Of a DNA stretch of 64,000 nt, positions 15,586 to 25,016 are shown piece by piece; the stretch's first letter is position 1; each line of letters starts with the position of its first letter. The stretch is from Streptomyces sp. NBC_00193 (GTDB lineage: Bacteria; Actinomycetota; Actinomycetes; Streptomycetales; Streptomycetaceae): assembly GCF_026342735.1 (NCBI RefSeq), contig NZ_JAPEMM010000001.1, forward strand, positions 4,464,001-4,528,000, read 5' to 3'. Under the pieces are notes generated by a model. The model saw only the letters and a program-made list of their open reading frames with translations, searched no databases and was not told the DNA's origin. The position numbers and the translations under genes are program-made.

Positions 15586-16956
15586 TCAGGTCTTCGGCGG
15601 AGTCGGCGCCGATGCCGTCGGAGCCGCCGTCGGAGCCGCCGCCGCCGTCGGCCGGCCGCCGCCGCGCCAGGGGCGGCACAGGGCGGCGAAGCAGAGGACC
15701 GCCAGGAAGGAGCAGGTCGCCTGGACCAGGGCCATCGGCACCGCCGTGTCCTCGCCCGCGATGCCGACCAGCGGGGAGGCCACGGCTCCGACCAGGAAGG
15801 AGGAGGTGCCGAGCAGGGCGGAGGCCGAGCCGGCCGCGTGCGGGGCGCGCATCAGGGCCTGCGCGTTGGTGTTCGGCAGCACCAGACCCATCGCGGACAT
15901 CAGGACGAACAGCCCGGCGCAGATCGCGAAGAGCCCGACCTCGCCGAAGACCCCGGCGGTCATGAGGAGCAGGGCGACCGAGGCCGCCGCGATGACCGCG
16001 AGCCCGTACCCCAGGACCTTGTCCAGGCTGACCCGGCCGACGAGCAGCTTGCCGTTGATCTGGCCCACCGCGATCAGGCCGAGGGAGTTGACGCCGAACA
16101 GCAGGCTGAAGGTCTGGGCCGAAGCGCCGTAGATCTCCTGCACGACGAACGGCGAGGCGGAGATGTACGCGAACAGCGCCGCGAAGGCGAAGCCGCCGGC
16201 CAGCGTGTAGCCGGCGAAGACCCGGTCGGCGAACAGCCCGCGCATGGTCCGCAGCGCGGCGCCGACGCCGCCGGTCTGGCGCCGCTCGGGCGGCAGCGTC
16301 TCGCCGAGCTTCCGCCAGACCAGGAGGGTCAGCAGGGTCCCCACGACGGTGAGGACGACGAACACCCCGCGCCAGTCGGCGAAGCGCAGCACCTGGCCGC
16401 CGATGAGCGGGGCGATGATCGGCGCCACGCCGGATATGAGCATCAGGGTGGAGAAGAACCGGGCCATCTCGACCCCGTCGTACAGATCGCGCACGACGGC
16501 CCGCGCGATCACGATCGCGGCCGCGCCCGCCAGGCCCTGGAGCAGCCGGAAGGCGATCAGCAGCTCGACGGTCGGGGCGAAGGCGCAGATGGCGGTGGCG
16601 AGGACGTAGACGACCATGCCGATGAGCAGGGGGCGCCGGCGGCCCCATTTGTCGCTCATCGGGCCGATCACCAGCTGGCCGAGGGCCATGCCGGCGAGGC
16701 AGGCGGTGAGGGTGAGCTGGACGGTCGCGGCCGGGCTGTTCAGGGCCGTGGTCACCGTCGGCAGGGCCGGCAGGTACATGTCCATGGACAGCGGGGGCAG
16801 TGCGGTGAGCCCGCCGAGGATGAAGGTGACGAGCAGTCCCGTCCGGCGGGCGGCCGTCAGGGGGGCGGTGGGAGAAGCGGAAGCGGAAGCGGAAGGGGAG
16901 GGGTTCGAGGGCGACTCGGCTTTCGAGGGCGCTGTCGCGGGGCCTCTCTCCGGCAT
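15586..16956 (-). CDS. Bcr/CflA-type MFS multidrug exporter
   Basis: A 456-residue inner-membrane drug:proton antiporter with about 12 membrane segments. The hallmark of the Bcr/CflA subfamily, LSMDMYLPALPTV, sits at the end of TM1. The loop 2-3 motif reads GPMSDKWGRRRPLLIG, and the TM5 antiporter motif is SGVAPIIAPLIGGQVL. Both termini are low-complexity (Ser/Pro/Ala and Thr/Ala/Pro) and would be cytoplasmic. It is longer than the usual 400 because of these tails. No dedicated regulator is adjacent; it faces away from the SDR gene. Confidence 0.92.
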   Translation of the reverse strand: MPERGPATAPSKAESPSNPSPSASASASPTAPLTAARRTGLLVTFILGGLTALPPLSMDMYLPALPTVTTALNSPAATVQLTLTACLAGMALGQLVIGPMSDKWGRRRPLLIGMVVYVLATAICAFAPTVELLIAFRLLQGLAGAAAIVIARAVVRDLYDGVEMARFFSTLMLISGVAPIIAPLIGGQVLRFADWRGVFVVLTVVGTLLTLLVWRKLGETLPPERRQTGGVGAALRTMRGLFADRVFAGYTLAGGFAFAALFAYISASPFVVQEIYGASAQTFSLLFGVNSLGLIAVGQINGKLLVGRVSLDKVLGYGLAVIAAASVALLLMTAGVFGEVGLFAICAGLFVLMSAMGLVLPNTNAQALMRAPHAAGSASALLGTSSFLVGAVASPLVGIAGEDTAVPMALVQATCSFLAVLCFAALCRPWRGGGRPTAAAAPTAAPTASAPTPPKT

Positions 16957-17064
16957 GCGGACACTCCAGTCTTATCGTCATTTCTCAGCACCCCTGCCGC
17001 CCCATGCTCTCAGCAATCGGAACGTTCCGGGACGGGAGCCGCATGTGACGTAACCTGCGGCCCC

Positions 17065-17835
17065 ATGAACGCACGTGTGAAGCAGATCGCCGTAGTGACC
17101 GGAGCCGGATCCGGGATCGGCCGTTCCGTGGCCCTCACCCTCGCCGCCGCAGGATGGGCCGTGGCGGTGGCCGGCCGCAGGAGCGGGCCGCTGGAAGAGA
17201 CCGCCGAGGCCGCCAGGGCCGCCCACCCGGACGCCGAAGTGCTCTGCGTCCCGGCCGACGTGAGCGATCCGGACGCCGTGGCCTCGCTGTTCGAGACCGT
17301 TCGAGAGCGCTACGGGCGGGTCGACCTGCTCTTCAACAACGCCGGCACCTTCGGCCCGGCCGGAGTCGCGCTGGAGGACATCTCCTACGAGGCCTGGCGC
17401 TCGGTGGTCGACGTCAACCTCACCGGCTCCTTCCTCTGCGCGCAGGCGGCCTTCCGGGTGATGAAGGCCCAGGACCCGCAGGGCGGCCGCATCATCAACA
17501 ACGGCTCCATCTCCGCACACGTGCCGCGGCCGAACTCGATCGCGTACACCGCGACCAAGCACGCCATGACCGGCCTGACGAAGTCCCTGTCGCTGGACGG
17601 ACGCCCGTACGGGATCGCGTGCGGGCAGATCGACATCGGCAACGCGGCCACCGAGATGACCGAGCGGATGCAGACCGGGATCATGCAGGCCAACGGGCAG
17701 CTCGCGGTGGAGCCCGTCATGGACGCGTCCGACGTGGCGCGCACCGTGCTGCACATGGCGGAGCTCCCGCTCGGGGCGAACGTGCAGTTCGCGACGGTGA
17801 TGGCGACGGCGATGCCGTACATCGGGCGCGGCTGA
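17065..17835 (+). CDS. SDR family oxidoreductase
   Basis: A 256-residue NAD(P)-dependent short-chain dehydrogenase. The cofactor loop is VVTGAGSGIGRS (residues 10-21), followed by NNAGTFG, the catalytic Ser in NNGSISAH, and YTATK with the active-site Tyr and Lys. GRRSG after the second strand suggests NADP(H). The substrate is unknown. ATG at 17065 is the only reasonable start. It lacks a Shine-Dalgarno sequence, but TAACCT (17051-17056) lies eight bases upstream, suggesting a leaderless transcript. The downstream phzF-like gene begins about 50 bp later and may be cotranscribed. Confidence 0.92.
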   Translation: MNARVKQIAVVTGAGSGIGRSVALTLAAAGWAVAVAGRRSGPLEETAEAARAAHPDAEVLCVPADVSDPDAVASLFETVRERYGRVDLLFNNAGTFGPAGVALEDISYEAWRSVVDVNLTGSFLCAQAAFRVMKAQDPQGGRIINNGSISAHVPRPNSIAYTATKHAMTGLTKSLSLDGRPYGIACGQIDIGNAATEMTERMQTGIMQANGQLAVEPVMDASDVARTVLHMAELPLGANVQFATVMATAMPYIGRG

Positions 17836-17885
17836 GCGTCCCCGGTCCGGGGAATGATCTTCACAGCTCGGGAGTTGAGCCGGTC

Positions 17886-18752
17886 ATGACGAACGAAGTA
17901 CTGCGCTACACCGCTTTCTCCGACGACCCGGCCGGCGGCAACCCCGCCGGCGTCGTCATCGACGCCGGCGGCCTCGACGAGGCCGCCATGCTGAAGATCG
18001 CCGCCGACCTGGGCTACAGCGAGACGGCCTTCCTCACCGCCCCGCCCGAGGGCCTGGGCGGCGAGGAGGGCCGGGCCTTCACCGTGCGCTACTTCAGCCC
18101 CAAGGTGGAGGTCCCCTTCTGCGGGCACGCCACCGTGGCCACCGCCGTGGCGCTGGGCGAGCGGATCGGCCCGGGCGAGCTGCTCTTCGCGACCCGCGCG
18201 GGCACGGTGCCGGTGTCGGTGACCCGGCAGGACGGGGCAGGCGGCCTGCGCGCCACCCTGACCAGCGTCGAGCCGCACACCGAGGACCTGGACCCGGCCG
18301 ACCTCGCCGAGGCCCTGGCCGCGCTGAACTGGCCGGCCGCCGACCTGGACCCGGCGTTCCCGCCGCGGATCGCCTACGCCGGCGCCCGCCACCTGGTGCT
18401 CGGCGCCGCCACCCGGGCCCGGCTCGCCGACCTCGACTACGACTTCGCCCGGCTGGAGGCGCTGATGCGCCGCCTCGACCTGGTCACCGCGCAGCTCGTG
18501 TACCGGGCGGGCCCGACGGAGTTCCACGTGCGCAACCCCTTCCCGGTCGGCGGAGTCGTCGAGGACCCGGCGACCGGCGCCGCCGCGGCCGCCTTCGGGG
18601 CGTACGCACGCGAGCTGGGCCTCGTCCCGGCCGACGCCGTCCTGACCCTCCACCAGGGCGAGGACATGGGCCGCCCCGGCGTCCTGACGGTCGAGCTCCG
18701 CTCCGGCGACTCCCGGGTCCGGGTGGGCGGCGCCGGGGCGCTGATCCCGTAG
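17886..18752 (+). CDS. PhzF family isomerase-like protein
   Basis: A 288-residue protein of the PhzF/diaminopimelate-epimerase-like fold. Seen motifs are RYTAFSDDPAGGNPAGVV at the N-terminus, LGYSETAFL, YFSPKVEVPFCGHATVATA with the usual catalytic-type Glu replaced by the VPFCGH context, and VEDPATGAAAAAFGAY in the second lobe. Many family members outside phenazine clusters have no known substrate, and no phenazine genes are nearby. Its stop overlaps the start of the GNAT gene (TAGTG), so the two are translated together. Confidence 0.9.
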   Translation: MTNEVLRYTAFSDDPAGGNPAGVVIDAGGLDEAAMLKIAADLGYSETAFLTAPPEGLGGEEGRAFTVRYFSPKVEVPFCGHATVATAVALGERIGPGELLFATRAGTVPVSVTRQDGAGGLRATLTSVEPHTEDLDPADLAEALAALNWPAADLDPAFPPRIAYAGARHLVLGAATRARLADLDYDFARLEALMRRLDLVTAQLVYRAGPTEFHVRNPFPVGGVVEDPATGAAAAAFGAYARELGLVPADAVLTLHQGEDMGRPGVLTVELRSGDSRVRVGGAGALIP

Positions 18753-19396
18753 TGCGGATCGAGGGGTCCGGCGAGGGGTCCGGCCAGGGGGCCGTCGAGG
18801 GGTCCATCGAGGAGTACGAAGCCCTGCCCTCCGGGCTCGCCGAGCAGGTGGCGGCCCTGGAGGCGCAGGCATGGCCCGGGTCGTCCCCCGGGCACGACCC
18901 GGCGCTCGCCCCGCGCGCGGTCCTGCTCCTGGACGCCGGCGGACGGGTCGCCGCCAGCCTGGCGCTGCTCCACAAGCCGGTCCGGCTCGCGGACGGGCGG
19001 ACGTACCGCGCGGCCGGGCTGAGCGGCGTGGTGACCCGGGCCGACGTACGGGGCCGCGGGTACGGGGGCCGCCTGGTCGCGGCCGCCCGCGCCCTGCTCG
19101 CCGCCGATCCGGGGGTGGACCTGGCGCTGTTCAGCTGCGACCGGGAGCTGGTCCCGTTCTACGAGGCGGCCGGTTTCGAGGTGCTGCCCGGCACGGTCCT
19201 GGTCGGCGGCACCCCGGCGGACCCCCTCGCCACGGACGCCCCGGGCCTCGACAAGACGGTGCTCGGGGCGTTCCCCACCGGCGCCGCGGACGGCGAAGGC
19301 CGCACGGACGGCGAAGGCCGCGCGGACCGGGTCCGCGCGGCCTTCACCGGCATCCGCGTCCCCCTCTACCCGGGGACGATCGACAGGCTGTGGTGA
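18752..19396 (+). CDS. GNAT family N-acetyltransferase
   Basis: A 214-residue acyl-CoA-dependent acetyltransferase. The acetyl-CoA pyrophosphate-binding signature is VVTRADVRGRGYGGRLVAAA (about residues 93-112), followed by LALFSCDRELVPFYEAAGFEV, the conserved final strands. The N-terminus (GEGSGQGAVEGSIEEYEA) is low-complexity. The internal DGEGRTDGEGRAD stretch is a short duplication. GTG at 18752 overlaps the upstream phzF-like stop by one base. The acceptor substrate is unknown. Confidence 0.88.
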   Translation: MRIEGSGEGSGQGAVEGSIEEYEALPSGLAEQVAALEAQAWPGSSPGHDPALAPRAVLLLDAGGRVAASLALLHKPVRLADGRTYRAAGLSGVVTRADVRGRGYGGRLVAAARALLAADPGVDLALFSCDRELVPFYEAAGFEVLPGTVLVGGTPADPLATDAPGLDKTVLGAFPTGAADGEGRTDGEGRADRVRAAFTGIRVPLYPGTIDRLW

Positions 19397-19397
19397 G

Positions 19398-20252
19398 TCA
19401 GGAGCTCCGCGGCTCCGACGGCGCGGACTCCGCCGCCTCCGGCTTGCTCCGCTTGACCAGCGACGGCGCCAGGAACAGGGCGAGCACCGGGACCAGGTAC
19501 AGGGCCCACACGATGACCTGGAGCACGGTCGGGTCCGGCTGGAAGTTGAGGGTGCCCTTGAGCAGGGTCCCGTACCAGCTGTCCGGCGGGATCGCCGAGC
19601 TGACGTCGAAGGCCTTGTCGGTCAGCCCCGGCAGGAAGTCGGCCTCCTGGAGGTCGTGGACGCCGTACGCGAGCACGCCCGCGGCGACCACGACCAGCAT
19701 GGCGCCGGTCCACGTGAAGAACTTCGACAGGTTGATCTTCAGCGCGCCCCGGTAGAACAGCCAGCCCAGCAGGATCGACGACCCGATGCCGAGCAGCACG
19801 CCGATCAGCGGGCCCGCGCCGTCACCGGCCGCGTGCACCGAGCGCCACACGAACAGCGAGGTCTCCAGGCCCTCCCGGCCGACGGCCAGGAACGCCGTCG
19901 CCACCAGGGCGCCGGTGCCCATCGCGAGCGCCGCGTCGAGCTTGCCGTGGAGCTCGGCCTTCAGGTGCCGCGCGGTGCGCTTCATCCAGAAGACCATCCA
20001 GGTGACCAGGCCGACCGCGACGATCGACAGGGTGCCGCCGATCGCCTCCTGCGCCTTGAAGGTCAGTTCCTGCGTGCCGAATTCCAGGCCCGCGCCGAAG
20101 GCCAGGGACAGGGCGGCGGCCAGGCCGACGCCCAGCCACAGCGGCGCCAGCTTGTCCTTGTTCCCGGTCTTGACCAGGTAGGCGATGAGGATGCAGACGA
20201 CGAGGCTGGCTTCCAGCCCCTCGCGCAGCCCGATCAGATAGTTGCTGAACAC
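19398..20252 (-). CDS. efeU: EfeU-type iron permease (FTR1 family)
   Basis: A 284-residue membrane permease of the elemental ferrous iron uptake system EfeUOB. The two REGLE iron-translocation motifs are present (REGLEAS at residues 9-15 and REGLETS near residue 125). There are about seven membrane segments, with a periplasmic-type loop rich in Glu and Asp before the last one. GTG at 20252 starts MFSNYLIGLREGLE. It is the last gene of the minus-strand order efeO-efeB-efeU. The TCA stop complement is two bases from the end of the convergent GNAT gene. Confidence 0.95.
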   Translation of the reverse strand: MFSNYLIGLREGLEASLVVCILIAYLVKTGNKDKLAPLWLGVGLAAALSLAFGAGLEFGTQELTFKAQEAIGGTLSIVAVGLVTWMVFWMKRTARHLKAELHGKLDAALAMGTGALVATAFLAVGREGLETSLFVWRSVHAAGDGAGPLIGVLLGIGSSILLGWLFYRGALKINLSKFFTWTGAMLVVVAAGVLAYGVHDLQEADFLPGLTDKAFDVSSAIPPDSWYGTLLKGTLNFQPDPTVLQVIVWALYLVPVLALFLAPSLVKRSKPEAAESAPSEPRSS

Positions 20253-20270
20253 TTCGGTTCTCCCGGTCCC

Positions 20271-21575
20271 TTACGCGAACAGCGTCCGGCCCCACCAGTC
20301 GTCCTTGTCACGGACGCCCGGCGGGACGGCGAAGACGGCCGAACCCACGTGCTGGATGTATTCGTTGAGGACGTCGGACTTCGCCAGGTTGCGCTGGATC
20401 GGTACGAAGCCCGTGCGCACGTCGCGCTGGTAGGCGAGGAAGAACAGGCCCGCGTCGAGGCGGCCCAGTCCGTCCGTGCCGTCGGTGAAGGAGTAGCCGC
20501 GGCGCAGGATCGTCGCACCGTTGTTGGTGTCCGGGTGCGCGAGGCGGACGTGCGCCTCCGGCTTCATCGCCTTCAGGAACGGCTCGTCGCGCTCCTTGGA
20601 CTTGCCCACGGGGGCACCCTCGCCCTTGTCGCGGCCGAAGATGTCCTCCTGCTCGCCCAGGGGGGTGCGGTCCCACGTCTCGATGTTCATCCGGATCCGG
20701 CGCGCCACGAGGTACGAGCCACCGGTCAGCCAGTCGCTGCCGTCGCCGGCGCCGACCCACACGTGCTTCTCCAGGGCGGCCTTGTCGGTGCCCGAGATGT
20801 TCCGGGTGCCGTCCTTGAAGCCCATCATGTTGCGCGGGGTCTGCTCGTCGGGCGTGGTCGACGAGGTCTTGCCGAAGCCCAGCTGCGACCAGCGCACCGC
20901 CGTCTTGCCGAAGCCGATGCGGGCGAGCTGGCGGATGGCGTGCACCGCGACCTGAGGGTCGTCGGCGCAGGCCTGCACGCACAGGTCGCCGCCGGAGCGG
21001 GCCGGGTCGAGGTTGTCGCCGGGGAAGAGCTCCAGGTCGATCAGGGCGCCGGGGCGCTTGCCCTCCAGGCCGAAGCGGCCCTTGGCGAACAGGCCCGGAC
21101 CGAAACCGATGGTCAGGGTGAGGCGGGAGGCCTTCAGGCCCAGCGCCTCGCCCGTGTCGTCCGGCGGGGCCTCCGGGAGGCCGCCGTAGCCGCCCTCGCC
21201 GACCGGCTGGCCGGCCGTCATCAGCCGGGCCGCCGCGGTCCAGTCCTTCAGGAGCTGGATCAGCTCGCCGCGGTCCTTCGTCTTCATGTCGAAGGCCGCG
21301 AAGTGCAGGCGGTCCTGGACGGCACTGGCGATACCGGCCTGGTGCTCACCGTGGAACGGCACGGCCGCGCCGGCCGAGGCCGCCGAGACCATGTCGGGGC
21401 CCGAGTTCAGGACGGCGGCCGTACCGCCGGCCGCCGCCGCGCCGAGCGCGAGGCCCGCGCCGCCCCAGCCGAGGACGGCCCGGCGCGAGGGCGCACCCGC
21501 GCCCGTGCCCGTCTGCTCCGGCGCGCCCTGCGCCTCGTCCTGTGCGGGCTCCTGCCCGGACACCGACTCGCTCAT
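20271..21575 (-). CDS. efeB: EfeB-type DyP peroxidase, Tat-exported
   Basis: A 434-residue heme peroxidase of the dye-decolourising family, part of EfeUOB. The Tat signal SRRAVLGWGGAGLALGAAAA lies at residues 30-50. The DyP signature is GFKDGTRN (about residue 250), with later RRIRMNIETWDR and LRRGYSFTDGTDGLGRLDAGLFFLAYQRD, which carry the proximal histidine region and substrate Arg. EfeB-type enzymes oxidise ferrous iron, or take iron from heme outside the membrane; which one applies here is not visible. GGGAG lies before the ATG. The gap to efeO is about 34 bp, consistent with one operon. Confidence 0.95.
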   Translation of the reverse strand: MSESVSGQEPAQDEAQGAPEQTGTGAGAPSRRAVLGWGGAGLALGAAAAGGTAAVLNSGPDMVSAASAGAAVPFHGEHQAGIASAVQDRLHFAAFDMKTKDRGELIQLLKDWTAAARLMTAGQPVGEGGYGGLPEAPPDDTGEALGLKASRLTLTIGFGPGLFAKGRFGLEGKRPGALIDLELFPGDNLDPARSGGDLCVQACADDPQVAVHAIRQLARIGFGKTAVRWSQLGFGKTSSTTPDEQTPRNMMGFKDGTRNISGTDKAALEKHVWVGAGDGSDWLTGGSYLVARRIRMNIETWDRTPLGEQEDIFGRDKGEGAPVGKSKERDEPFLKAMKPEAHVRLAHPDTNNGATILRRGYSFTDGTDGLGRLDAGLFFLAYQRDVRTGFVPIQRNLAKSDVLNEYIQHVGSAVFAVPPGVRDKDDWWGRTLFA

Positions 21576-21609
21576 GTGAGGATCTCCCGCCTGCTCTGCT
21601 GTTCCGGAG

Positions 21610-22761
21610 TTACTTCGCGACCGCGGCGGCGAGCTTCGAGAGCGGCTCGGCCAGCGCGTTGACGCCGTCGGAGAGCTCCTTGCGCTCGGCCTCGCCGACC
21701 TTGTCGTACGAGACGAACTCGTACGCGGCCTTGTTCGGGCGGTACTTCTCCAGCAGGTTGTTCAGCGCGGCGAACTGCTTGTCCAGCTCGGCGGTGAGCG
21801 CCGGGTCCGTCTTCGAGGTGACCGGCTTGAGCAGCTCGTACGCCTTCTCCGCGCCCTCGACGTTGGCCTTGAAGTCGACCAGGTCGGTGTGGCTGTAGCG
21901 CTCTTCCTCGCCCGTCACCTTGCCGGTGGCGACCTCGTCGAGGAGCTCCTTGGCGCCGTTCGCCATCGAGGTGGGGGTGATCTCCGCCTCGCCGACCTTC
22001 TTCTGCCACACGGCCAGGTCGGCCATCAGGGTCTCGGCGAGCTTCTTGTCGTTGTCGTCGATCTTGTTGCCCTCGAAGAGGGACTTCTCCAGCTTGTGCC
22101 AGCCGGTCCAGTCCTTCTCCGGGTCCTGGCCCGCCTCCAGGCCGTCCTCGCGGACGTCGACCTTCGGGTCGATGTCACCGAAGGACTCGGCGACCGGCTC
22201 GGTGCGCTCCCAGCCGATGCGCGAGGGGGCGTACGCCTTCTTCGCGGCCTCGACGTCGCCGGCCTTGACCGCGTCCGCGAAGGCCTGCGCCTTGGGGATG
22301 GTCTCGTCGGCCTGCTCCTGCACGTACTTGCGGTACGCGGCGACCGCGGCGTCGGCCTCGGGGCTGCGCTTCACGGGGGTGCCCGAGCCGGTGGCCTTGA
22401 CGCTCTGCCGGATGCCGTCGCCCTTCATGCCGGGCTTGCAGGCGATCTCGTAGTCGCCGGCCTTGAGCTCGGCGGTGATGGTGGCCTTGGTGCCGGGGCC
22501 GATGTTCTCGCGCTCGGCGACGATGCGGTCGTCGGGGAAGAGGATGTAGAGCTCGGTGACCTTGGAGCCCTTGTTCTCGACCTCGAAGGCGACCTTGCCC
22601 GCGGGGAACTCCTTGGTGGAGACCTCGCAGGAGGAGTCGGAGGCCGCCACCTTGATGGTGCCGTCGCCGGACGCGTCGCTCTTCTCGGAGCAGCCGGTGA
22701 CCGCGGTGAGGGCGGCCACGACGGCGGCCGCGGTGACGACGGTGAGGCGGACGGGGCGCAT
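21610..22761 (-). CDS. efeO: EfeO-type iron-binding lipoprotein (imelysin/M75)
   Basis: A 383-residue extracytoplasmic iron-binding lipoprotein. The signal peptide ends in TAVTGCS (Cys 23). Residues about 35-125 form a cupredoxin-like domain (CEVSTKEFPAGKVAFEVENKGSKVTELYI, ending DYEIACKPGMKG). The rest is a helical imelysin-like M75 domain. GWHKLEKSLFEG is the HxxE-type iron site of EfeO proteins. AGGAG lies seven bases before the ATG. First gene of efeOBU, preceded by an iron box 80-100 bp upstream. Confidence 0.95.
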   Translation of the reverse strand: MRPVRLTVVTAAAVVAALTAVTGCSEKSDASGDGTIKVAASDSSCEVSTKEFPAGKVAFEVENKGSKVTELYILFPDDRIVAERENIGPGTKATITAELKAGDYEIACKPGMKGDGIRQSVKATGSGTPVKRSPEADAAVAAYRKYVQEQADETIPKAQAFADAVKAGDVEAAKKAYAPSRIGWERTEPVAESFGDIDPKVDVREDGLEAGQDPEKDWTGWHKLEKSLFEGNKIDDNDKKLAETLMADLAVWQKKVGEAEITPTSMANGAKELLDEVATGKVTGEEERYSHTDLVDFKANVEGAEKAYELLKPVTSKTDPALTAELDKQFAALNNLLEKYRPNKAAYEFVSYDKVGEAERKELSDGVNALAEPLSKLAAAVAK

Positions 22762-22839
22762 AAGGGGGCTCCTGGCAGTCTGGCGTTCGGCAGACGGCCG
22801 CCCCGATCGGGTGGGGGCAGCCGGTGAGGCGGACCTAAC

Positions 22840-22858
22840 TTAACCGAGGCTTACCTGA
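22840..22858. promoter_or_regulatory. iron box upstream of efeO
   Basis: TTAACCGAGGCTTACCTGA matches 13 of 19 positions of the IdeR/DmdR consensus TTAGGTTAGGCTAACCTAA by my hand alignment. It lies about 80 bp before efeO and implies repression by the iron-bound regulator when iron is ample. Confidence 0.65.
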
Positions 22859-22949
22859 CCCATACCCGCGCGTCCAGTGATTCAGCCCACACCTTCGGTC
22901 ACCGGACACGGGGCCGTCACGGGTGCCCCACGCCGTCCCCATGGCCGGG

Positions 22950-23879
22950 TCAAGCGGAGGTCAAACCCGGCTGGCCGTTCCGTACTGCGGAACGTTCCCC
23001 TCCGGGCTGCTCCGGCCCGCCGTCCCGTACGGGGACCACCAGCGGCGCCCCGGTGCGCGGGTGCGGGAGCACCTCCACCGGCTGGCGGTAGACCCGGCTC
23101 AGCAGCCCGTCCTCGAACACCTCCGCAGGCGGGCCGTCCACCGCGATCCGGCCGTCGTGCAGGACGGCGACCCGGTCCGCGTACGCCGCCGCCAGGCCCA
23201 GGTCGTGCAGGACCACCACGACCCCGTCCCCGGCCGCCGCCCGTTCCCGGCAGATCCGCAGCACCAGCTCCTGGTGGCGCAGGTCCAGGGCCGCCGTCGG
23301 CTCGTCGAGCAGCAGCAGCGGGGCCCCCTGGGCCAGTACGCGGGCCAGCGCGACCCGGGCCCGCTCGCCGCCGGAGAGCCCCGAGAACGGGCGGGCCGCG
23401 AAGCCCGTCACCTCGGTGGCGGCCATGGCGGCGGCCACCGCCTCCTCGTCGCCGTCGGCCGTCCCGGTGCCCGCCCAGGGGGCACGGCCCATCCGTACGA
23501 CGTCCGCCACGGGAAATGGGAAGGCCAGTTCGGCCGATTGGGGGAGCACCGCCCGGCGCAGGGCCAGCTCGGGAGCCGGCCAGCCGCCCACCGGACGCCC
23601 GTCGATCCGCACCTCCCCGGAGCCGGCCGGCAGGTCCCCGGCCAGGGCCGCCAGCAGGGTGGACTTGCCCGCGCCGTTCGGCCCGACCAGGGCCAGCACT
23701 TCCCCGGCCCGCACGGTCAGCCCGATCCCGGCGAGCACCTCGCGCCCACCGAGCCGTACGCGCAGGTCCGTGACCTCGGCGAGCGGAGCGCCGGGAGCCG
23801 GCCGGGCGGGAACGGTCTGCTCGCCGCCGCGGAGGCGGGGGAGCAGCGCGGCGAGGCCGGAACGCAGCCGGACGCTCAT
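22950..23879 (-). CDS. hmuV: heme ABC transporter ATP-binding protein
   Basis: A 309-residue ATPase of a heme or siderophore importer. Walker A is GPNGAGKST (about residue 68), the signature is LSGGERARVALARVLAQ, and Walker B is LLLLDEPTAALD. The switch histidine is in VVLHDLGLAA. The arrangement and the PAEVFEDGLLSRVYRQPVEVLPHP C-terminus are typical of HmuV. The ATG overlaps the permease stop by four bases. An N-terminal extension of about 35 residues precedes the core. The first 20 kb of neighbours are iron genes, which fixes its role in heme or iron uptake. Confidence 0.93.
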   Translation of the reverse strand: MSVRLRSGLAALLPRLRGGEQTVPARPAPGAPLAEVTDLRVRLGGREVLAGIGLTVRAGEVLALVGPNGAGKSTLLAALAGDLPAGSGEVRIDGRPVGGWPAPELALRRAVLPQSAELAFPFPVADVVRMGRAPWAGTGTADGDEEAVAAAMAATEVTGFAARPFSGLSGGERARVALARVLAQGAPLLLLDEPTAALDLRHQELVLRICRERAAAGDGVVVVLHDLGLAAAYADRVAVLHDGRIAVDGPPAEVFEDGLLSRVYRQPVEVLPHPRTGAPLVVPVRDGGPEQPGGERSAVRNGQPGLTSA

Positions 23880-25015
23880 GCCCAGCCTCCTTGCTTGCGG
23901 CGGGTGCGGCGCAGCAGCCAGAAGAAGAACGGGCTGCCGAGCAGGGCGGTCAGGACTCCGAGCGGCAGCTCGGCGGGCTGGGCGAGGGTCCGGGCGGCCA
24001 GGTCCCCGGCGACCAGCACCACGGCTCCGGCGAGCGCGCTGCCGGGCACCAGGAAGCGGTGGCCCGGACCGTTGGCCATGCGCAGCAGGTGCGGCACGAG
24101 CAGCCCGACGAAGGTGATGATCCCGGCCACGGCGACGGCCGCCGCGGTGAGCAGCGCGACGACCAGGATCAGCGCGAGGCGCAACCGCTCCACGTCGACG
24201 CCGAGATGGCGGGCGGGACGCTCGCCGAGGGACAGCAGGTCCAGCTTGCCCGCGTAGAAGGGGGCGACCAGCAGACCGGCCAGCGCGCAGGGGAGTACGG
24301 CCAGCACCTTGGGCCAGGTGGCCTGGGCGAGGGAGCCGAGCTGCCAGAAGGTGATCTGGTTGACCTGGCCGCTGTCCGCGAAGAAGACGAACAGGCCGAT
24401 CAGTGCGCCCGCGAAGGCGTTGACGGCGATGCCGGTCAGGATGAGGGTGACGACCTCCGTCTTCCCGCCGTTGCGGGACAGCAGGTAGACGGCGCCGACG
24501 GTGACCAGCCCCGCGACGAACGCGCAGGCGGTGATGGTCCAGTTGCCGAAGAAGGTCAGGCCCAGCCCGATCGCGGCGACCGCGCCGACGGCTGCGCCCG
24601 CCGAGATCCCGATGACCCCGGGCTCGGCCAGGGGATTGCCGAACACCCCCTGCATCAGCGCCCCGGCGCAGCCGAGACTGGCCCCGACGAGCAGCGCGAG
24701 CACCACGCGCGGCAGCCGTACGTTCCACAGCACGCTCTCCCCGACCCGGTCGAGGGCGGCGCCCCCGAGGCCGAGGCGGTGCTGCACCGACCCGATCACC
24801 TCCCCGAGCGGGATCTCGTAGGCGCCCACTCCGGCGGAGACCAGCGCGAGCAGCACGAGTACGGCGACCAGTCCGCCGGTGAGCCAGGCGGAACCCCACC
24901 GCCGCCGGGGCGGTGCGCCGGCGGCGGTGGGGACGGCCCGGGGCGCCGCCCGCTCGGGAGCGGGAAGGGGGTCCGCTCGGGGCGGCGTCCCGGGGGCTTC
25001 GTAGGAGAGGGGCAC
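23876..25015 (-). CDS. hmuU: heme ABC transporter permease (FecCD family)
   Basis: A 379-residue inner-membrane permease with about nine or ten hydrophobic segments. FecCD signatures include RLPRVVLALLVGASLGCAGALMQGVFGNPLAEPGVIGISAGA and, in the coupling region, LSLGERPARHLGVDVERLR. It ends VPHLLRMANGPGHRFLVPGSALAGA and LGVLTALLGSPFFFWLL. The first 40 residues are a Pro/Ala-rich cytosolic extension. GTG at 25015 begins one base after the hmuT stop. The product would pair with HmuV and receive heme from HmuT. Confidence 0.94.
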   Translation of the reverse strand: MPLSYEAPGTPPRADPLPAPERAAPRAVPTAAGAPPRRRWGSAWLTGGLVAVLVLLALVSAGVGAYEIPLGEVIGSVQHRLGLGGAALDRVGESVLWNVRLPRVVLALLVGASLGCAGALMQGVFGNPLAEPGVIGISAGAAVGAVAAIGLGLTFFGNWTITACAFVAGLVTVGAVYLLSRNGGKTEVVTLILTGIAVNAFAGALIGLFVFFADSGQVNQITFWQLGSLAQATWPKVLAVLPCALAGLLVAPFYAGKLDLLSLGERPARHLGVDVERLRLALILVVALLTAAAVAVAGIITFVGLLVPHLLRMANGPGHRFLVPGSALAGAVVLVAGDLAARTLAQPAELPLGVLTALLGSPFFFWLLRRTRRKQGGWA

Positions 25016-25016
25016 G

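Noticed and set aside
19656..21662. Plus-strand frame of 668 codons across efeU and efeB
   Set aside because: Antisense shadow; the minus-strand genes carry REGLE and GFKDGTRN motifs and Shine-Dalgarno sites.
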